Shown here piece after piece: positions 1 to 7,694 of a stretch of DNA of 64,000 bases; within the stretch, counting starts at the first letter, position 1, and the number at the start of each line of letters is the position of its first letter. A model generated the notes under the pieces. It ran no database searches, was not told where the DNA came from, and saw only the letters and a program-made list of their open reading frames with translations. A program made the position numbers and the translations under genes. Origin of the DNA: Coriobacteriaceae bacterium (GTDB lineage: Bacteria > Actinomycetota > Coriobacteriia > Coriobacteriales > Coriobacteriaceae); the NCBI GenBank assembly GCA_902363125.1, contig CABIZD010000005.1, positions 62,001 through 126,000 of the forward strand, in the 5' to 3' direction.

Positions 1-442
1 TCCCAGCCGCAATCATATCGAGCAAAACCGGAGCTGCGCCCATGCCGACGCCTTCGGCCGACACAGCCGGCTCATGCAGAATCGCACGGGCGACGAGGTG
101 GGGTTCGGTACGAAGAAGCTCCAACGCCACCAACGTACCGGCGCTGTGCGCAAGCACATTTGTCGGAGCGCCAACGTGTTCGATCACGGCTTGCAGGTCG
201 GCGGCCTGAGCGGCAAGATCATAGCTGCCGTCTGCCGCATCGCTGCTGCCACCACAGCCGCGGCGGTCGTAGACAATTACGCGGTAGTTGCGACTGAGCT
301 CACAAGCGATGCTGTCGAAAAATGTGCCGTCGACACAAGCGCCGTGCACGCACACCAAGGCAGGAGTATCAGGTGACACATCCGGGCCGGCATATTCGCG
401 ACAGGCGATCGTGGTGCCCGCATTCTCGACCGTAAAATTCAT
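1..442 (-). CDS. alpha/beta hydrolase, C-terminal part outside the window
   Basis: The reading frame opens at an ATG at 442 and runs without a stop to the window edge, so only the first 147 residues are visible. They show the alpha/beta-hydrolase pattern: the HGA oxyanion turn at residues 33-35, the DRRGCGGSS loop near 59-67 and the nucleophile elbow AHSAGT with Ser100. The catalytic Asp and His would lie beyond the edge. The substrate cannot be told; such proteins include esterases, lipases and haloperoxidase-like enzymes. No signal peptide is seen, so it is probably cytoplasmic. It diverges from the radical SAM gene across about 225 bases in which I see no clear structured element. Confidence 0.8.
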   Translation of the reverse strand, partial: MNFTVENAGTTIACREYAGPDVSPDTPALVCVHGACVDGTFFDSIACELSRNYRVIVYDRRGCGGSSDAADGSYDLAAQAADLQAVIEHVGAPTNVLAHSAGTLVALELLRTEPHLVARAILHEPAVSAEGVGMGAAPVLLDMIAAG

Positions 443-667
443 ACTGTGTCCCCATCGTCAATGCCCATCCAGTTGCACGTCAGTACGGTTGGATAGACCC
501 GCATTGCCTTACGCCTTGTTAACAGATTAACTGTACCCGACCCGAGGCTTTTCATGGCACGACATAATAAGCGACGTGAAAAAACGAAACTTGTAAAGCA
601 AGAGCCCGCACCTTGCTTTGGAGCCGATGCTATGCTTAGGCGCAATAGTCTTGAGGAGCATATGCCT

Positions 668-1444
668 ATGTCTACGTTTTTGAATGTCAGCCCCATCTTT
701 GGGCCCGTTCGCAGCCGTCGCCTTGGTCTCTCGCTCGGCGTCAACATGATGCCGGCCAGCGGCAAAATCTGCACGTTCGACTGCATCTACTGCGAAAACG
801 GCCTCAACGCCGAGCGCCCCTGCCATGAGCCGTACAACACAGCTGCCGTGGTACTCGACGCGCTCGAGGCAAAGCTGCGCGAGATGGCAGCCGAGGGCGA
901 GCTCCCCGATGTGATCACCTTCGCAGGCAACGGCGAGCCCACCGCCGCACCGGAGTTTCCGCAGGCCATCGCCGGCGCCGTCGCGCTGCGCGACGGGCTT
1001 GCCCCAAACTCCAAGATCGCCGTGCTCTCCAACGGCACGCGCGCCGACCGTCCCCAGGTACACGATGCGCTCATGATGGTCGACGACAACATTCTTAAGC
1101 TCGATACCGTCGACCCGGCGTTTATCCAGCTGCTCGACCAGCCTGTTGGCCCCTACGACGTCGAGCACCAGATCGAGACGTTCGCAAGCTTTGACGGTCA
1201 CGTTATTATCCAGACGATCTTTTTGACCGGCGAGTATCAGGGTAAGCTCATCGACAACACCGGCGAGGAGTACGTTGCCCCCTGGCTCGCGGCGCTTGAG
1301 CGCATTCGCCCGCAGGAGGCGACCATCTACACGGTGGCGCGCGAGACACCGGTCGCCGGCCTTGCTAAAGCGGCGCCCGAGGTGCTCGACAAGATCGCCG
1401 CACGCGTGCGCGCCCTCGGCATCCCCTGCCAGGTGAGCTACTAG
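668..1444 (+). CDS. radical SAM domain protein
   Basis: The protein carries the radical SAM cluster motif as CTFDCIYC, which binds a [4Fe-4S] cluster and S-adenosylmethionine, followed by a GNGEP-type glycine stretch (TFAGNGEPT). The opening VSPIFGPVRSRRLGLSLG resembles the COG0731 group of stand-alone radical SAM proteins, related to the wybutosine-synthesis Fe-S oxidoreductases. I chose the ATG at 668 because GAGGAG at 653-658 lies nine bases upstream; the frame stays open to an ATG at 554, but the extra residues are basic and do not look like part of the family. The reaction is unknown; it may modify RNA or a protein. It stands alone, followed by a palindromic repeat. Confidence 0.8.
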   Translation: MSTFLNVSPIFGPVRSRRLGLSLGVNMMPASGKICTFDCIYCENGLNAERPCHEPYNTAAVVLDALEAKLREMAAEGELPDVITFAGNGEPTAAPEFPQAIAGAVALRDGLAPNSKIAVLSNGTRADRPQVHDALMMVDDNILKLDTVDPAFIQLLDQPVGPYDVEHQIETFASFDGHVIIQTIFLTGEYQGKLIDNTGEEYVAPWLAALERIRPQEATIYTVARETPVAGLAKAAPEVLDKIAARVRALGIPCQVSY

Positions 1445-1486
1445 CAAAACCACGCAGCAGCTAGTGCCCGTCATCCCACTCCATCG

Positions 1487-1551
1487 GTTGCGGTGATATA
1501 GTTCCTGTTTATGCTGTTAAACCGCTTAAATCGGAACTATATCACCGCAAC
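1487..1551. repeat. dispersed palindromic repeat, family A, copy 1
   Basis: Perfect 19-base inverted repeat: GTTGCGGTGATATAGTTCC at 1487-1505 and its reverse complement at 1533-1551, with a 27-base loop. It lies between the radical SAM gene and map. Near-identical arms recur at 8957-9021 and 27718-27782, and a half copy at 10161-10176. It could fold as an RNA hairpin, but only CTTTTAT follows it, so a terminator role is uncertain. Confidence 0.8.
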
Positions 1552-1604
1552 TTTTATGGACGCGTGGGTGGGCTATACTAGCTGCGAATGAAAGGAAGTT
1601 AGCC

Positions 1605-2492
1605 ATGTATGACAAAGGACCCGTGCCTGGCCGCAACGACGCTTGCTGGTGCGGCAGCGGCAAAAAATATAAGAAATGCCATAGCGCCTTCGACGAGCGC
1701 CTCGAGCGCCTGTGGGAAGAGGGCTGGGAGGTTCTGCCCCGCACGCTCTACAAGACGCCCGCCGATATCGAGGGCATCAAGCGCTCCGCCGCCATCAACG
1801 TGGGCGTGCTCGACTACGTAGGCGAGCGCATCGCCGCGGGCATGACCACCAACCAGATCGACCAGATGATCTACGACTACACCATCGAGCACGGTGGCAC
1901 GCCGGCCGACCTCAACTACGAGGGCTATCCCAAGAGCGTGTGCACCTCGATCAACGACGTGGTCTGCCACGGTATCCCCTGCGATACGGACGTGCTGCAC
2001 GAGGGCGACATTATCAACGTGGACTGCTCCACGATCTTGGACGGCTACTTTAGCGACTCGAGCCGTATGTTCTGCATCGGCGAGGTCTCGGCCGAGCGCC
2101 AGCGCCTGGTCGACGTCACCCGCGCCAGCGTGGAGGCGGGCCTTGCCGCCGTCAAGCCATGGCTGCCGCTCTCCGTCATGGCCGAGGCCGTGCAAAAGAC
2201 GGTCGAGGACGCCGGTTTTAGCGTGGTGCGCGAGTACGGCGGACACGGCATCGGTAAGGAGTTCCACGAGGACCCGTTTGTGGGCTTTACCACCGAGGCG
2301 CCCGATGTGGACACCATCATGGCTCCGGGCATGGTCTTTACCATCGAGCCTATGGTCAATGCCGGAGCGCCCGACATCAAGATTAGCAAGGGCGACGGCT
2401 GGTGCGTGCGCACCAAGGACGGCAGCGATTCGGCCCAGTGCGAGGTGCAGCTCGTGGTGACCGAGGACGGCTACGAACTGCTCAGCTGGTAG
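1605..2492 (+). CDS. map: type I methionine aminopeptidase with N-terminal SEC-C motif
   Basis: Removes the initiator methionine from new proteins in the cytoplasm. Residues 9-26 form a SEC-C zinc motif (Cys14, Cys16, Cys25, His26), and the peptidase fold follows. The metal ligands line up with E. coli MetAP: His122 near the active site, Asp140, Asp151, His214, Glu248 and Glu280. At 295 residues it is longer than E. coli MetAP (264) because of the zinc-binding extension, a form known from several Gram-positive and actinobacterial genomes and thought to help ribosome docking. The ATG at 1605 has AAAGGAAG ahead of it, and a -10-like TATACT lies at 1574-1579. It is monocistronic, with no adjacent adk or secY as in many genomes. 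Confidence 0.95.
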   Translation: MYDKGPVPGRNDACWCGSGKKYKKCHSAFDERLERLWEEGWEVLPRTLYKTPADIEGIKRSAAINVGVLDYVGERIAAGMTTNQIDQMIYDYTIEHGGTPADLNYEGYPKSVCTSINDVVCHGIPCDTDVLHEGDIINVDCSTILDGYFSDSSRMFCIGEVSAERQRLVDVTRASVEAGLAAVKPWLPLSVMAEAVQKTVEDAGFSVVREYGGHGIGKEFHEDPFVGFTTEAPDVDTIMAPGMVFTIEPMVNAGAPDIKISKGDGWCVRTKDGSDSAQCEVQLVVTEDGYELLSW

Positions 2493-2557
2493 CTGTAGAT
2501 ACGCCGGATGCTGACGGGCACGTTCGTCTTGCATCCGGCGTTTTATTTGAACGTTTT

Positions 2558-2603
2558 GCCTGATAAAACCTGCCAAAATAAACCTGTCCATTTTTGGTAG
2601 GTT
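2558..2603. repeat. dispersed palindromic repeat, family B, copy 1 (degenerate)
   Basis: Copy of a roughly 45-base repeat whose arms AACCTGCCAAAA and TTTTTGGCAGGTT pair around a TAAACCTGTCCC loop. This copy has TTTTTGGTAGGTT in the right arm, so the stem is slightly weakened. It sits just ahead of the ribosome binding site of the hydroxyacid dehydrogenase. Other copies are at 4878, 10899, 14470, 45990 and 55981. Confidence 0.8.
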
Positions 2604-2621
2604 GAGCGGAGAGGACTGCTT

Positions 2622-3557
2622 GTGAACATTCTGGTTTTGCTGCCCGTCAATGACCGCCATCGCGCAATTCTTGAGTCGAGCGCTCCGGGCGAGGACTTTA
2701 TCTACACGAGCCCCGACGCCGCCACGCGCAAGCAGGTCGCCGATGCGGACGTGATCTTGGGCAACATCGACCCTGGCATGCTCACGGCATGCGAGCATCT
2801 CCAGCTGTTGCAATTGCAGACCGCCGGCTATGACGACTACCTTGCCGCCGGCACCGTGCCGGCCGACGCCAAACTGTCTTGCTCGGTGGGCGCCTATGGC
2901 CAGGCCGTAAGCGAGCACATGTTTGCCATGGTCCTTTCCATGATGAAGCGCCTGCCCGGCTATCACGACTTGCAGCGCGAGCATCGCTGGGAGGATTTGG
3001 GACCGGTCACTTCGCTCAAAAATGCCAATGTGCTCGTGCTGGGCGCGGGCGATATCGGCGGCCACTTTGCCACGCTCTGCCGCAGCATGGGTGCACACGT
3101 CCGCGGCATCAAGCGTCATCCACTCGTCTACCCCATTGTGTTTGAGGACATGGACGGCATGGACGCCCTGCCCGAGCGCCTGGCCGAGGCCGACGTCGTC
3201 GCATCCTTTATGCCCAGCACACCCGAGACCCGCGGCCTAGCGAACGCCGAGTTCTTCGCCGCGATGAAGCCGGGCTCCTTCTTTGCCAACGGCGGCCGCG
3301 GCGATCTTGTGGTCGCCGACGACCTGGTCGCCGCCCTTGAGTCGGGGCACCTTGCCGGCGCTGCGGTCGACGTCACCGATCCCGAGCCACTGCCCGCCGC
3401 GAGCCCGCTGTGGGATGCGTCCAACATGCTCATCACGCCGCACGTCTCGGGCTGGTTCCACTTGGCCGCCACGCTCAACAACGTCGTAGACATCGCTGCG
3501 GAGAACCTGCGTCACCTGCAGGCCGGCGAAGCTTTACGTTGTTGGATCGAGCACTAA
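2622..3557 (+). CDS. D-2-hydroxyacid dehydrogenase, NAD-binding
   Basis: Oxidises or reduces D-2-hydroxy acids with NAD(P). The 311-residue protein has the split architecture of the family: a flavodoxin-like catalytic half at both ends and a central Rossmann domain with LGAGDIGG around residue 136. The conserved trio is visible: Arg in NGGRGDL, Glu in DVTDPEPLP and His in ITPHVSG. This subgroup (short, with VAVSEHMFAMVL-like helix) covers phosphoglycerate-dehydrogenase-like and glyoxylate/hydroxypyruvate-reductase-like enzymes; the exact substrate cannot be read from sequence. The start is GTG at 2622, eight bases behind GGAGAGG. No ACT regulatory domain is present, so it is not a full-length SerA. 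Confidence 0.85.
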   Translation: MNILVLLPVNDRHRAILESSAPGEDFIYTSPDAATRKQVADADVILGNIDPGMLTACEHLQLLQLQTAGYDDYLAAGTVPADAKLSCSVGAYGQAVSEHMFAMVLSMMKRLPGYHDLQREHRWEDLGPVTSLKNANVLVLGAGDIGGHFATLCRSMGAHVRGIKRHPLVYPIVFEDMDGMDALPERLAEADVVASFMPSTPETRGLANAEFFAAMKPGSFFANGGRGDLVVADDLVAALESGHLAGAAVDVTDPEPLPAASPLWDASNMLITPHVSGWFHLAATLNNVVDIAAENLRHLQAGEALRCWIEH

Positions 3558-3588
3558 TCTTGTTCCGCCGTTCCAACGAACGGCGTAA

Positions 3589-3710
3589 TGAGCCGACGCT
3601 GCGAGCCCGTCTGGACGGCAATCTGCCTTTCAACTTCGGCGGCATGACCAGAAGGTCAATGCCGCCTTGTTTCAAGGCACCTTGCTCGCCCAGACGGGCT
3701 CTCGCTGACT
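3589..3710. repeat. long palindromic intergenic element, family D, copy 1
   Basis: Outer arms GAGCCCGTCTGG (3603-3614) and its complement (3690-3701) enclose a second hairpin, 3638-3649 with 3654-3666. It shares CGACGCTGC, CGGCAATCTG and CACCTTGCTCGC with the element at 47190-47312. A 33-base direct repeat beginning CTCTCGCTGACTTTTGTTC follows at 3699-3731 and again at 3784-3816, so the tail of the element is duplicated. Confidence 0.7.
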
Positions 3711-3826
3711 TTTGTTCTACCTGCGGGGTCTGGCTGGCGCGTGCTCAGCCTGTGGGATCTGCCTGATGTTGGCTCTGCCTATGGGCTCTCGCTGACTTTT
3801 GTTCGACCTGTGGGATCTTTAAATTG

Positions 3827-4318
3827 CTAGAGCGTTGCTAAGTAATTTTTTGCGTCTTCTACACTCATTGCTGCGACGGGTGCGTGTGAACAGAGTTTGG
3901 CATCGTTGGTGACCAGTAGATCTGCTTGAGCGCGTATCGCTGCCGCAATGATTAAATCGTCTTCGTAATCGCTATGGAGCTCACGCTGCCTGCTCGCCAT
4001 CCATATGTCGCTCAGGTCACAGGGCACTGGCGTGGCAAGCTGCGACAACACGCTAAGACAATCCCATGCAAGCGAAGTCGCTGCCATAGCGGCATCCTGG
4101 GAAAGCGAACCGTGCTCTCGCCGATACCATGCCTTATGTTCGCTTGAAATCAAATAGAACAGGTCTTTGGACGATGTCGCCGCATACAGCAAATCCACCT
4201 GCGCCGTGCATGCATCGCGTAAAAACTCAATCGCCACCGAACGACCACGTCGTGAGGGAATGAAGTAATCGAGCCACACGTTGGTGTCAACCAAGATGCG
4301 CTTTGGAGTCTCACTCAT
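3827..4318 (-). CDS. PIN-domain toxin (VapC-like ribonuclease)
   Basis: 163-residue PIN-fold nuclease. It starts with the family signature VDTNVWLDYF (Asp11), and later acidic residues fit the metal site: Asp120/Asp121 in DYEDDLIIAAA and Asp139 in LVTNDAKL. PIN toxins cut RNA, often tRNA or rRNA, and are neutralised by a partner antitoxin. Its start overlaps the antitoxin gene by eight bases, so the two are translated as a unit with the antitoxin first. The usual partner of PIN toxins is a VapB-type protein; here it is RelB/DinJ-like, a pairing that does occur in gut bacteria. The actual target is unknown. Confidence 0.85.
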   Translation of the reverse strand: MSETPKRILVDTNVWLDYFIPSRRGRSVAIEFLRDACTAQVDLLYAATSSKDLFYLISSEHKAWYRREHGSLSQDAAMAATSLAWDCLSVLSQLATPVPCDLSDIWMASRQRELHSDYEDDLIIAAAIRAQADLLVTNDAKLCSHAPVAAMSVEDAKNYLATL

Positions 4319-4691
4319 AGAGCCAGCTCATCTCCCCGCCATAGCGATCCGCATAGGCATTCCGTTTGAGCTCTTCGTCGTCCGATGGCTGGGCCTTGAC
4401 CATATCGATTCCCGACTCGCGGCAAGCGGTAGCGAACAGCTTCGACCCCTGATCTATGAGCTCGAGCTTACGTTTGGCGGCCTTTTCGCGCTCGCGCTGT
4501 TCCGCCCGGGCACGACTGGGCAGCAGGATATCCTCGAGCGCACCGGGGCGATCGGCCAGCGACGCTGCAAGCTGCCAGAGCGCTCGCACCGCTTGGCTCG
4601 GCGTCATACCGGCCTTGGAGAGAGCGGCGTCCCCACTCCTTTTAAGATCGGCATCGAGACGTACGTTGATCTGAGCGGCGGTTGTGGTCAT
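4311..4691 (-). CDS. RelB/DinJ-family antitoxin
   Basis: 126 residues. The N-terminal stretch, with QINVRLDADLKRSGDAALSK near residues 7-26, is a ribbon-helix-helix DNA-binding region of the RelB/DinJ kind, and the phrase MTPSQAVRALW matches the second helix of that family. The remainder is a charged helix (RARAEQREREKAAKRKLEL) that would wrap the toxin. It precedes the PIN toxin gene, overlapping it by eight bases. CCCCTCC at 4694-4700 gives a strong GGAGGGG ribosome binding site on the minus strand. As in the family, it is expected to repress its own promoter, which lies just upstream. Confidence 0.85.
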   Translation of the reverse strand: MTTTAAQINVRLDADLKRSGDAALSKAGMTPSQAVRALWQLAASLADRPGALEDILLPSRARAEQREREKAAKRKLELIDQGSKLFATACRESGIDMVKAQPSDDEELKRNAYADRYGGEMSWLYE

Positions 4692-4716
4692 AGCCCCTCC
4701 TTAGTACTTCAAAACT

Positions 4717-4757
4717 ATCATAAAATACTATGGTAGATACGTAAAGCATGTAAAGCA
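4717..4757 (-). promoter_or_regulatory. promoter of the RelB-PIN operon with repeated half-sites
   Basis: Read on the minus strand there is a -35 TTTACG (4740-4745), a 17-base spacer and a -10 TATGAT (4717-4722). Overlapping the -35 on the plus strand is a direct repeat GTAAAGCA / TGTAAAGCA at 4741-4757, a candidate binding site for the antitoxin-toxin complex. Confidence 0.6.
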
Positions 4758-4806
4758 CTTATAAGCATTAGCCGTACTCTGTACACAAAAAGCTGTACAC
4801 AAAAAG

Positions 4807-4834
4807 CCGCCGAGGCGCACTGCACCTCGGCGGC
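4807..4834. terminator. GC-rich hairpin between the TA operon and the M18 gene
   Basis: GCCGCCGAGG pairs with CCTCGGCGGC around GCGCACTG. Two copies of TGTACACAAAAAGC precede it at 4779 and 4794. There is no run of T on either side, so termination is only possible, not shown. Confidence 0.4.
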
Positions 4835-4877
4835 TACGCATCACCGATCTAGTTCGGTTTCACCCCTTGCATTCGCC

Positions 4878-4922
4878 CAGATAAAACCTGCCAAAATGAA
4901 CCTGTCCCTTTTTGGCAGGTTT
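4878..4922. repeat. dispersed palindromic repeat, family B, copy 2
   Basis: Arms AACCTGCCAAAA and TTTTTGGCAGGTT form a stem. The right edge touches the stop codon of the M18 aminopeptidase gene, which reads toward it, so it is placed like a transcription terminator for that gene. Confidence 0.85.
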
Positions 4923-6307
4923 TAGAGCTCCACGCTTTCGGCGCCGTTGATGGTTAGGTTTCGCTCGTAGAAGGCGGTGAGGGCGCGGATGGCGTACATC
5001 ACGTCGCGCACGCCGCCGGTCTCGTAGCTCGAGTGCATAGCCAGCTGCGGCAGGCCCACGTCTACGGCATGCATGCTCGCCTGCATGTTCGACAGGTTGC
5101 CCAGGGTAGAACCGCCGGCCATATCGCTCTTGTTGGCGAAGGCCTGCGTGGGTACGTTGGCGTCATCGCAAATGGCCTGGAACACCGCGCGGCTAAAGGC
5201 GTCGGTGCAGTAGTGCTGGTTGGCGGCTTCCTTGATGACGATGCCGCCGTTGAGCACAACCTGGTTACGGGCGTCGCACTTCTCGGCGTGGTTGGGGTGC
5301 ACGGCATGCGCGTTGTCGCAGCTCACGAGCATCGAAGCGGCAAGCGCACGGTGGTACGACTCGTCGTCAAAGCCCAGCGACCCGTTGATGCGGCGCAGCG
5401 CGTCGGCCAAGAACGTCGACATGGCGCCCTGCTTGGTCTCGGAGCCAACCTCCTCGTTATCGAAGCAGCAGTAGACCGAGACGTCGTGCGCATTCTCGGC
5501 ACCCAAAAATGCCTGCAGCGAGGTGTAGGCGCAGGCCAGGTCGTCAAGTTTGGGCGTCGAGATAAACTCGTCGGCCCAGCCCCAAATACGCGCATCCTGT
5601 CGGTTGACCAAGAACAGGTCGCGGCCCAGAATCTGCTCAGGCTCAACATCCAGTTCGTCAGCGATCAGGGCATCGAAGTCACCCTGCTTAAGCTCGCCGG
5701 CACTGATGAGCGGGCACAGGTCGACGGATCGGTTGGGAGCAAAGCCCTCGTTGACGCCACGGTTCATATGGATGGCAAGGCTCGGGATAATAGCGACCTC
5801 GCGCTCGGTGGCAAGCAGGCGGCTCTCGATACGGTCACCCTCGCGCACCAGTACGCGGCCCGCGAGCGCCAGCGGGCGATCGAACCAGGTGTAGTCGATC
5901 ATGCCGCCGTAGGCCTCGGTGTTCAGACGCAGCGTCTCGCCCGCGCCGTCAAGCTCAGGCACAGCCTTGACCTTAAACGTCGGCGAATCGCTGTGTGACG
6001 CCGCGAGCTGAAAATGATAGTCACCGGCAACGCCGTCCTCGCCCCACGTCGCGGCCAGGTCCTCGCCCACCTTAAAGGCGATAACGCTCGAGGTGTTGCG
6101 CTGCGTGTAATAACGCCCGCCCGGCTCGATATCCCACGCCGCGTTCTCGGGCAGGTAGGTAAAGCCCGCCTCGTCGAGCTCGGCCATAATGGTCGCCGCC
6201 GTATGGAACATGCTGGGGCATGCCTCGATAAAGTCGATAAGGTCGTTGGCGGCCTCGATATCGTCGGCCGTCACATGCGCGCGCTCGGGCGTTTCCTGAT
6301 CCGTCAT
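4922..6307 (-). CDS. M18 family aminopeptidase (aspartyl aminopeptidase type)
   Basis: Cytosolic zinc aminopeptidase of 461 residues, near the usual 430-460 of family M18. Metal and catalytic residues are recognisable in order: His105 and Asp107 in AASHSDSPTFKVK, an Asp in TPKLDDLACAY, the Glu pair in DNEEVGSET, Asp in CDNAHAVHPN and His in LAMHSSYETGG near the end. M18 enzymes favour N-terminal Asp or Glu, but bacterial members vary. I chose the ATG at 6307, which has AAGGGGAG ahead of it; the frame is open to 6418 without a better start. The gene ends directly at a family B repeat and is divergent from the Ntn hydrolase gene. Confidence 0.9.
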   Translation of the reverse strand: MTDQETPERAHVTADDIEAANDLIDFIEACPSMFHTAATIMAELDEAGFTYLPENAAWDIEPGGRYYTQRNTSSVIAFKVGEDLAATWGEDGVAGDYHFQLAASHSDSPTFKVKAVPELDGAGETLRLNTEAYGGMIDYTWFDRPLALAGRVLVREGDRIESRLLATEREVAIIPSLAIHMNRGVNEGFAPNRSVDLCPLISAGELKQGDFDALIADELDVEPEQILGRDLFLVNRQDARIWGWADEFISTPKLDDLACAYTSLQAFLGAENAHDVSVYCCFDNEEVGSETKQGAMSTFLADALRRINGSLGFDDESYHRALAASMLVSCDNAHAVHPNHAEKCDARNQVVLNGGIVIKEAANQHYCTDAFSRAVFQAICDDANVPTQAFANKSDMAGGSTLGNLSNMQASMHAVDVGLPQLAMHSSYETGGVRDVMYAIRALTAFYERNLTINGAESVEL

Positions 6308-6468
6308 GCTCTCCCCTTTCGCTGGGTTGATGGTCCCCTCCAGCATACCCCGCCGCGCCAGTGCCGCACTCTTCATTCCGTGCTTAATTCCGCGCCGCTC
6401 ACCAAGTTGAGTCATCATGCCCGCGCTCCTTTTGCGACAATTGCACTAACAGGACGAGAGGAGTCGTC

Positions 6469-7554
6469 ATGAAGCCACGTAACATTGCCATCGCCTGCGG
6501 TGTCGCGGGAGCCGCCGTCGGCCTTGCCGCTGCCACCGGCATCGTTTACCGCAAGCAAATCAAGTCCGTCGCGTCACTCAAACGCTTGACCGACTATGCG
6601 GATGGCTATGACCTGTACGCAATCGACATTGCTTACGACTACGACCTTGACCGCATCATCGCCGCTGGCGTGCGCGACGACCAGGCCTACATCGATGCCG
6701 TGGTGGCGCAGGTGCTCCCCGGCGTGCCGGCACATGTCCAGGCACCCCAGTTTGCCTGCAGCGCTTTTGTCGCCGTAGATGCCGAAGGCCGCGTGCGCAC
6801 CGGTCGCAATTACGACTTTAAGGACGACACCTCGGCGCTGCTGGTGCGCAATCACCCGCGCGACGGCTATGCCTCCATCGGCTTTGCGGCCCTCAATAAC
6901 CTGGGCGCCAACACTCCACTTGGCTCCGTCGCCGGACGCGCCGCGGCGTTGATGGGCCCGTTTGCCCAGCTCGACGGTGTCAACGAATGCGGCGTGTCCA
7001 TTGCCGTGCTCACCCTGGATTCCAAGCCCTGTGACCAGGACACACAGCGCCCCGTCATCAACACTTCGCTCGCCATCCGTCTGGTGCTCGACCGCGCGGC
7101 CACCACGCAGGAGGCCGTCGACCTGCTTTCTGCCTACGACATGCACGCCATGGCCGGACGCGATTACCACTTCTTTATCAACGACGCCGCCGGTGACGCG
7201 CGGGTGGTGGAGTGGGATCCGCGCGACCCCGACCGTGCATGCAAGGCGACTCCCGTACGCCAGGTTACGAACTTCTACGCCTGCTATGGTGACGAGGTGC
7301 TCCCCAACCAAAAGAACGGCGAGCTGGGCCATGGTAAAGAGCGCGCCGTCGCAATCGCCGATGTCCTTGACGCCCATGTCGGTGCCCAAGACGAGGCAGT
7401 CGCTTGGAAGGCCCTACGCGCTGCAGCGCAAGAGCCCAATCCGGAAGACATCACCAGCAACACGCAGTGGTCGGTCGTCTTTGACAATACCGAACCCGCT
7501 GCCGCCATCACGCTGCGCCGCCACTGGGGCGACATCGACGCCTTCGCACTGTAA
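6469..7554 (+). CDS. choloylglycine-hydrolase-like Ntn amidohydrolase with N-terminal membrane anchor
   Basis: 361 residues in the linear-amide C-N hydrolase superfamily (bile salt hydrolase, penicillin V acylase, acid ceramidase/NAAA). The putative nucleophile is Cys97 in FACSAFV. Arg113 and Asp116 in GRNYDF lie 16 and 19 residues later, exactly the spacing of Cys2, Arg18 and Asp21 in bile salt hydrolase. Asn172 in DGVNECG and the later VTNFYA also fit. Unlike bile salt hydrolase, the cysteine is preceded by 96 residues that include a hydrophobic helix at about 8-26, so the enzyme is probably membrane-anchored or exported and may need self-cleavage before Cys97. The substrate (bile acid amide, N-acyl amino acid, beta-lactam or other) is not determined. 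Confidence 0.8.
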   Translation: MKPRNIAIACGVAGAAVGLAAATGIVYRKQIKSVASLKRLTDYADGYDLYAIDIAYDYDLDRIIAAGVRDDQAYIDAVVAQVLPGVPAHVQAPQFACSAFVAVDAEGRVRTGRNYDFKDDTSALLVRNHPRDGYASIGFAALNNLGANTPLGSVAGRAAALMGPFAQLDGVNECGVSIAVLTLDSKPCDQDTQRPVINTSLAIRLVLDRAATTQEAVDLLSAYDMHAMAGRDYHFFINDAAGDARVVEWDPRDPDRACKATPVRQVTNFYACYGDEVLPNQKNGELGHGKERAVAIADVLDAHVGAQDEAVAWKALRAAAQEPNPEDITSNTQWSVVFDNTEPAAAITLRRHWGDIDAFAL

Positions 7555-7624
7555 GGAGCCAGGCCCGTCGACCTTACGCTCGCCTGACGTTGCTTACATT
7601 TCCATACGCTTGAGCTAACACGTT

Positions 7625-7655
7625 TTACCCCCGTATCAACAGTGTGCGGGGGTAA
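7625..7655. promoter_or_regulatory. hairpin upstream of phosphofructokinase
   Basis: TTACCCCC at 7625-7632 pairs with GGGGGTAA at 7648-7655. It lies 40 bases ahead of the phosphofructokinase start. It could be an operator for that gene or a weak terminator of the preceding one; no T tract follows. Confidence 0.4.
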
Positions 7656-7694
7656 ACTTATGCGCATGTTATAACTTGCCCGGAAGGATTCATC

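Noticed and set aside
1599-3119. Long minus-strand ORF of 506 codons opposite map
   Set aside because: It is the GC-rich antisense frame of map and the hydroxyacid dehydrogenase; protein sequence is His/Arg/Ala/Gly-rich with no motif.
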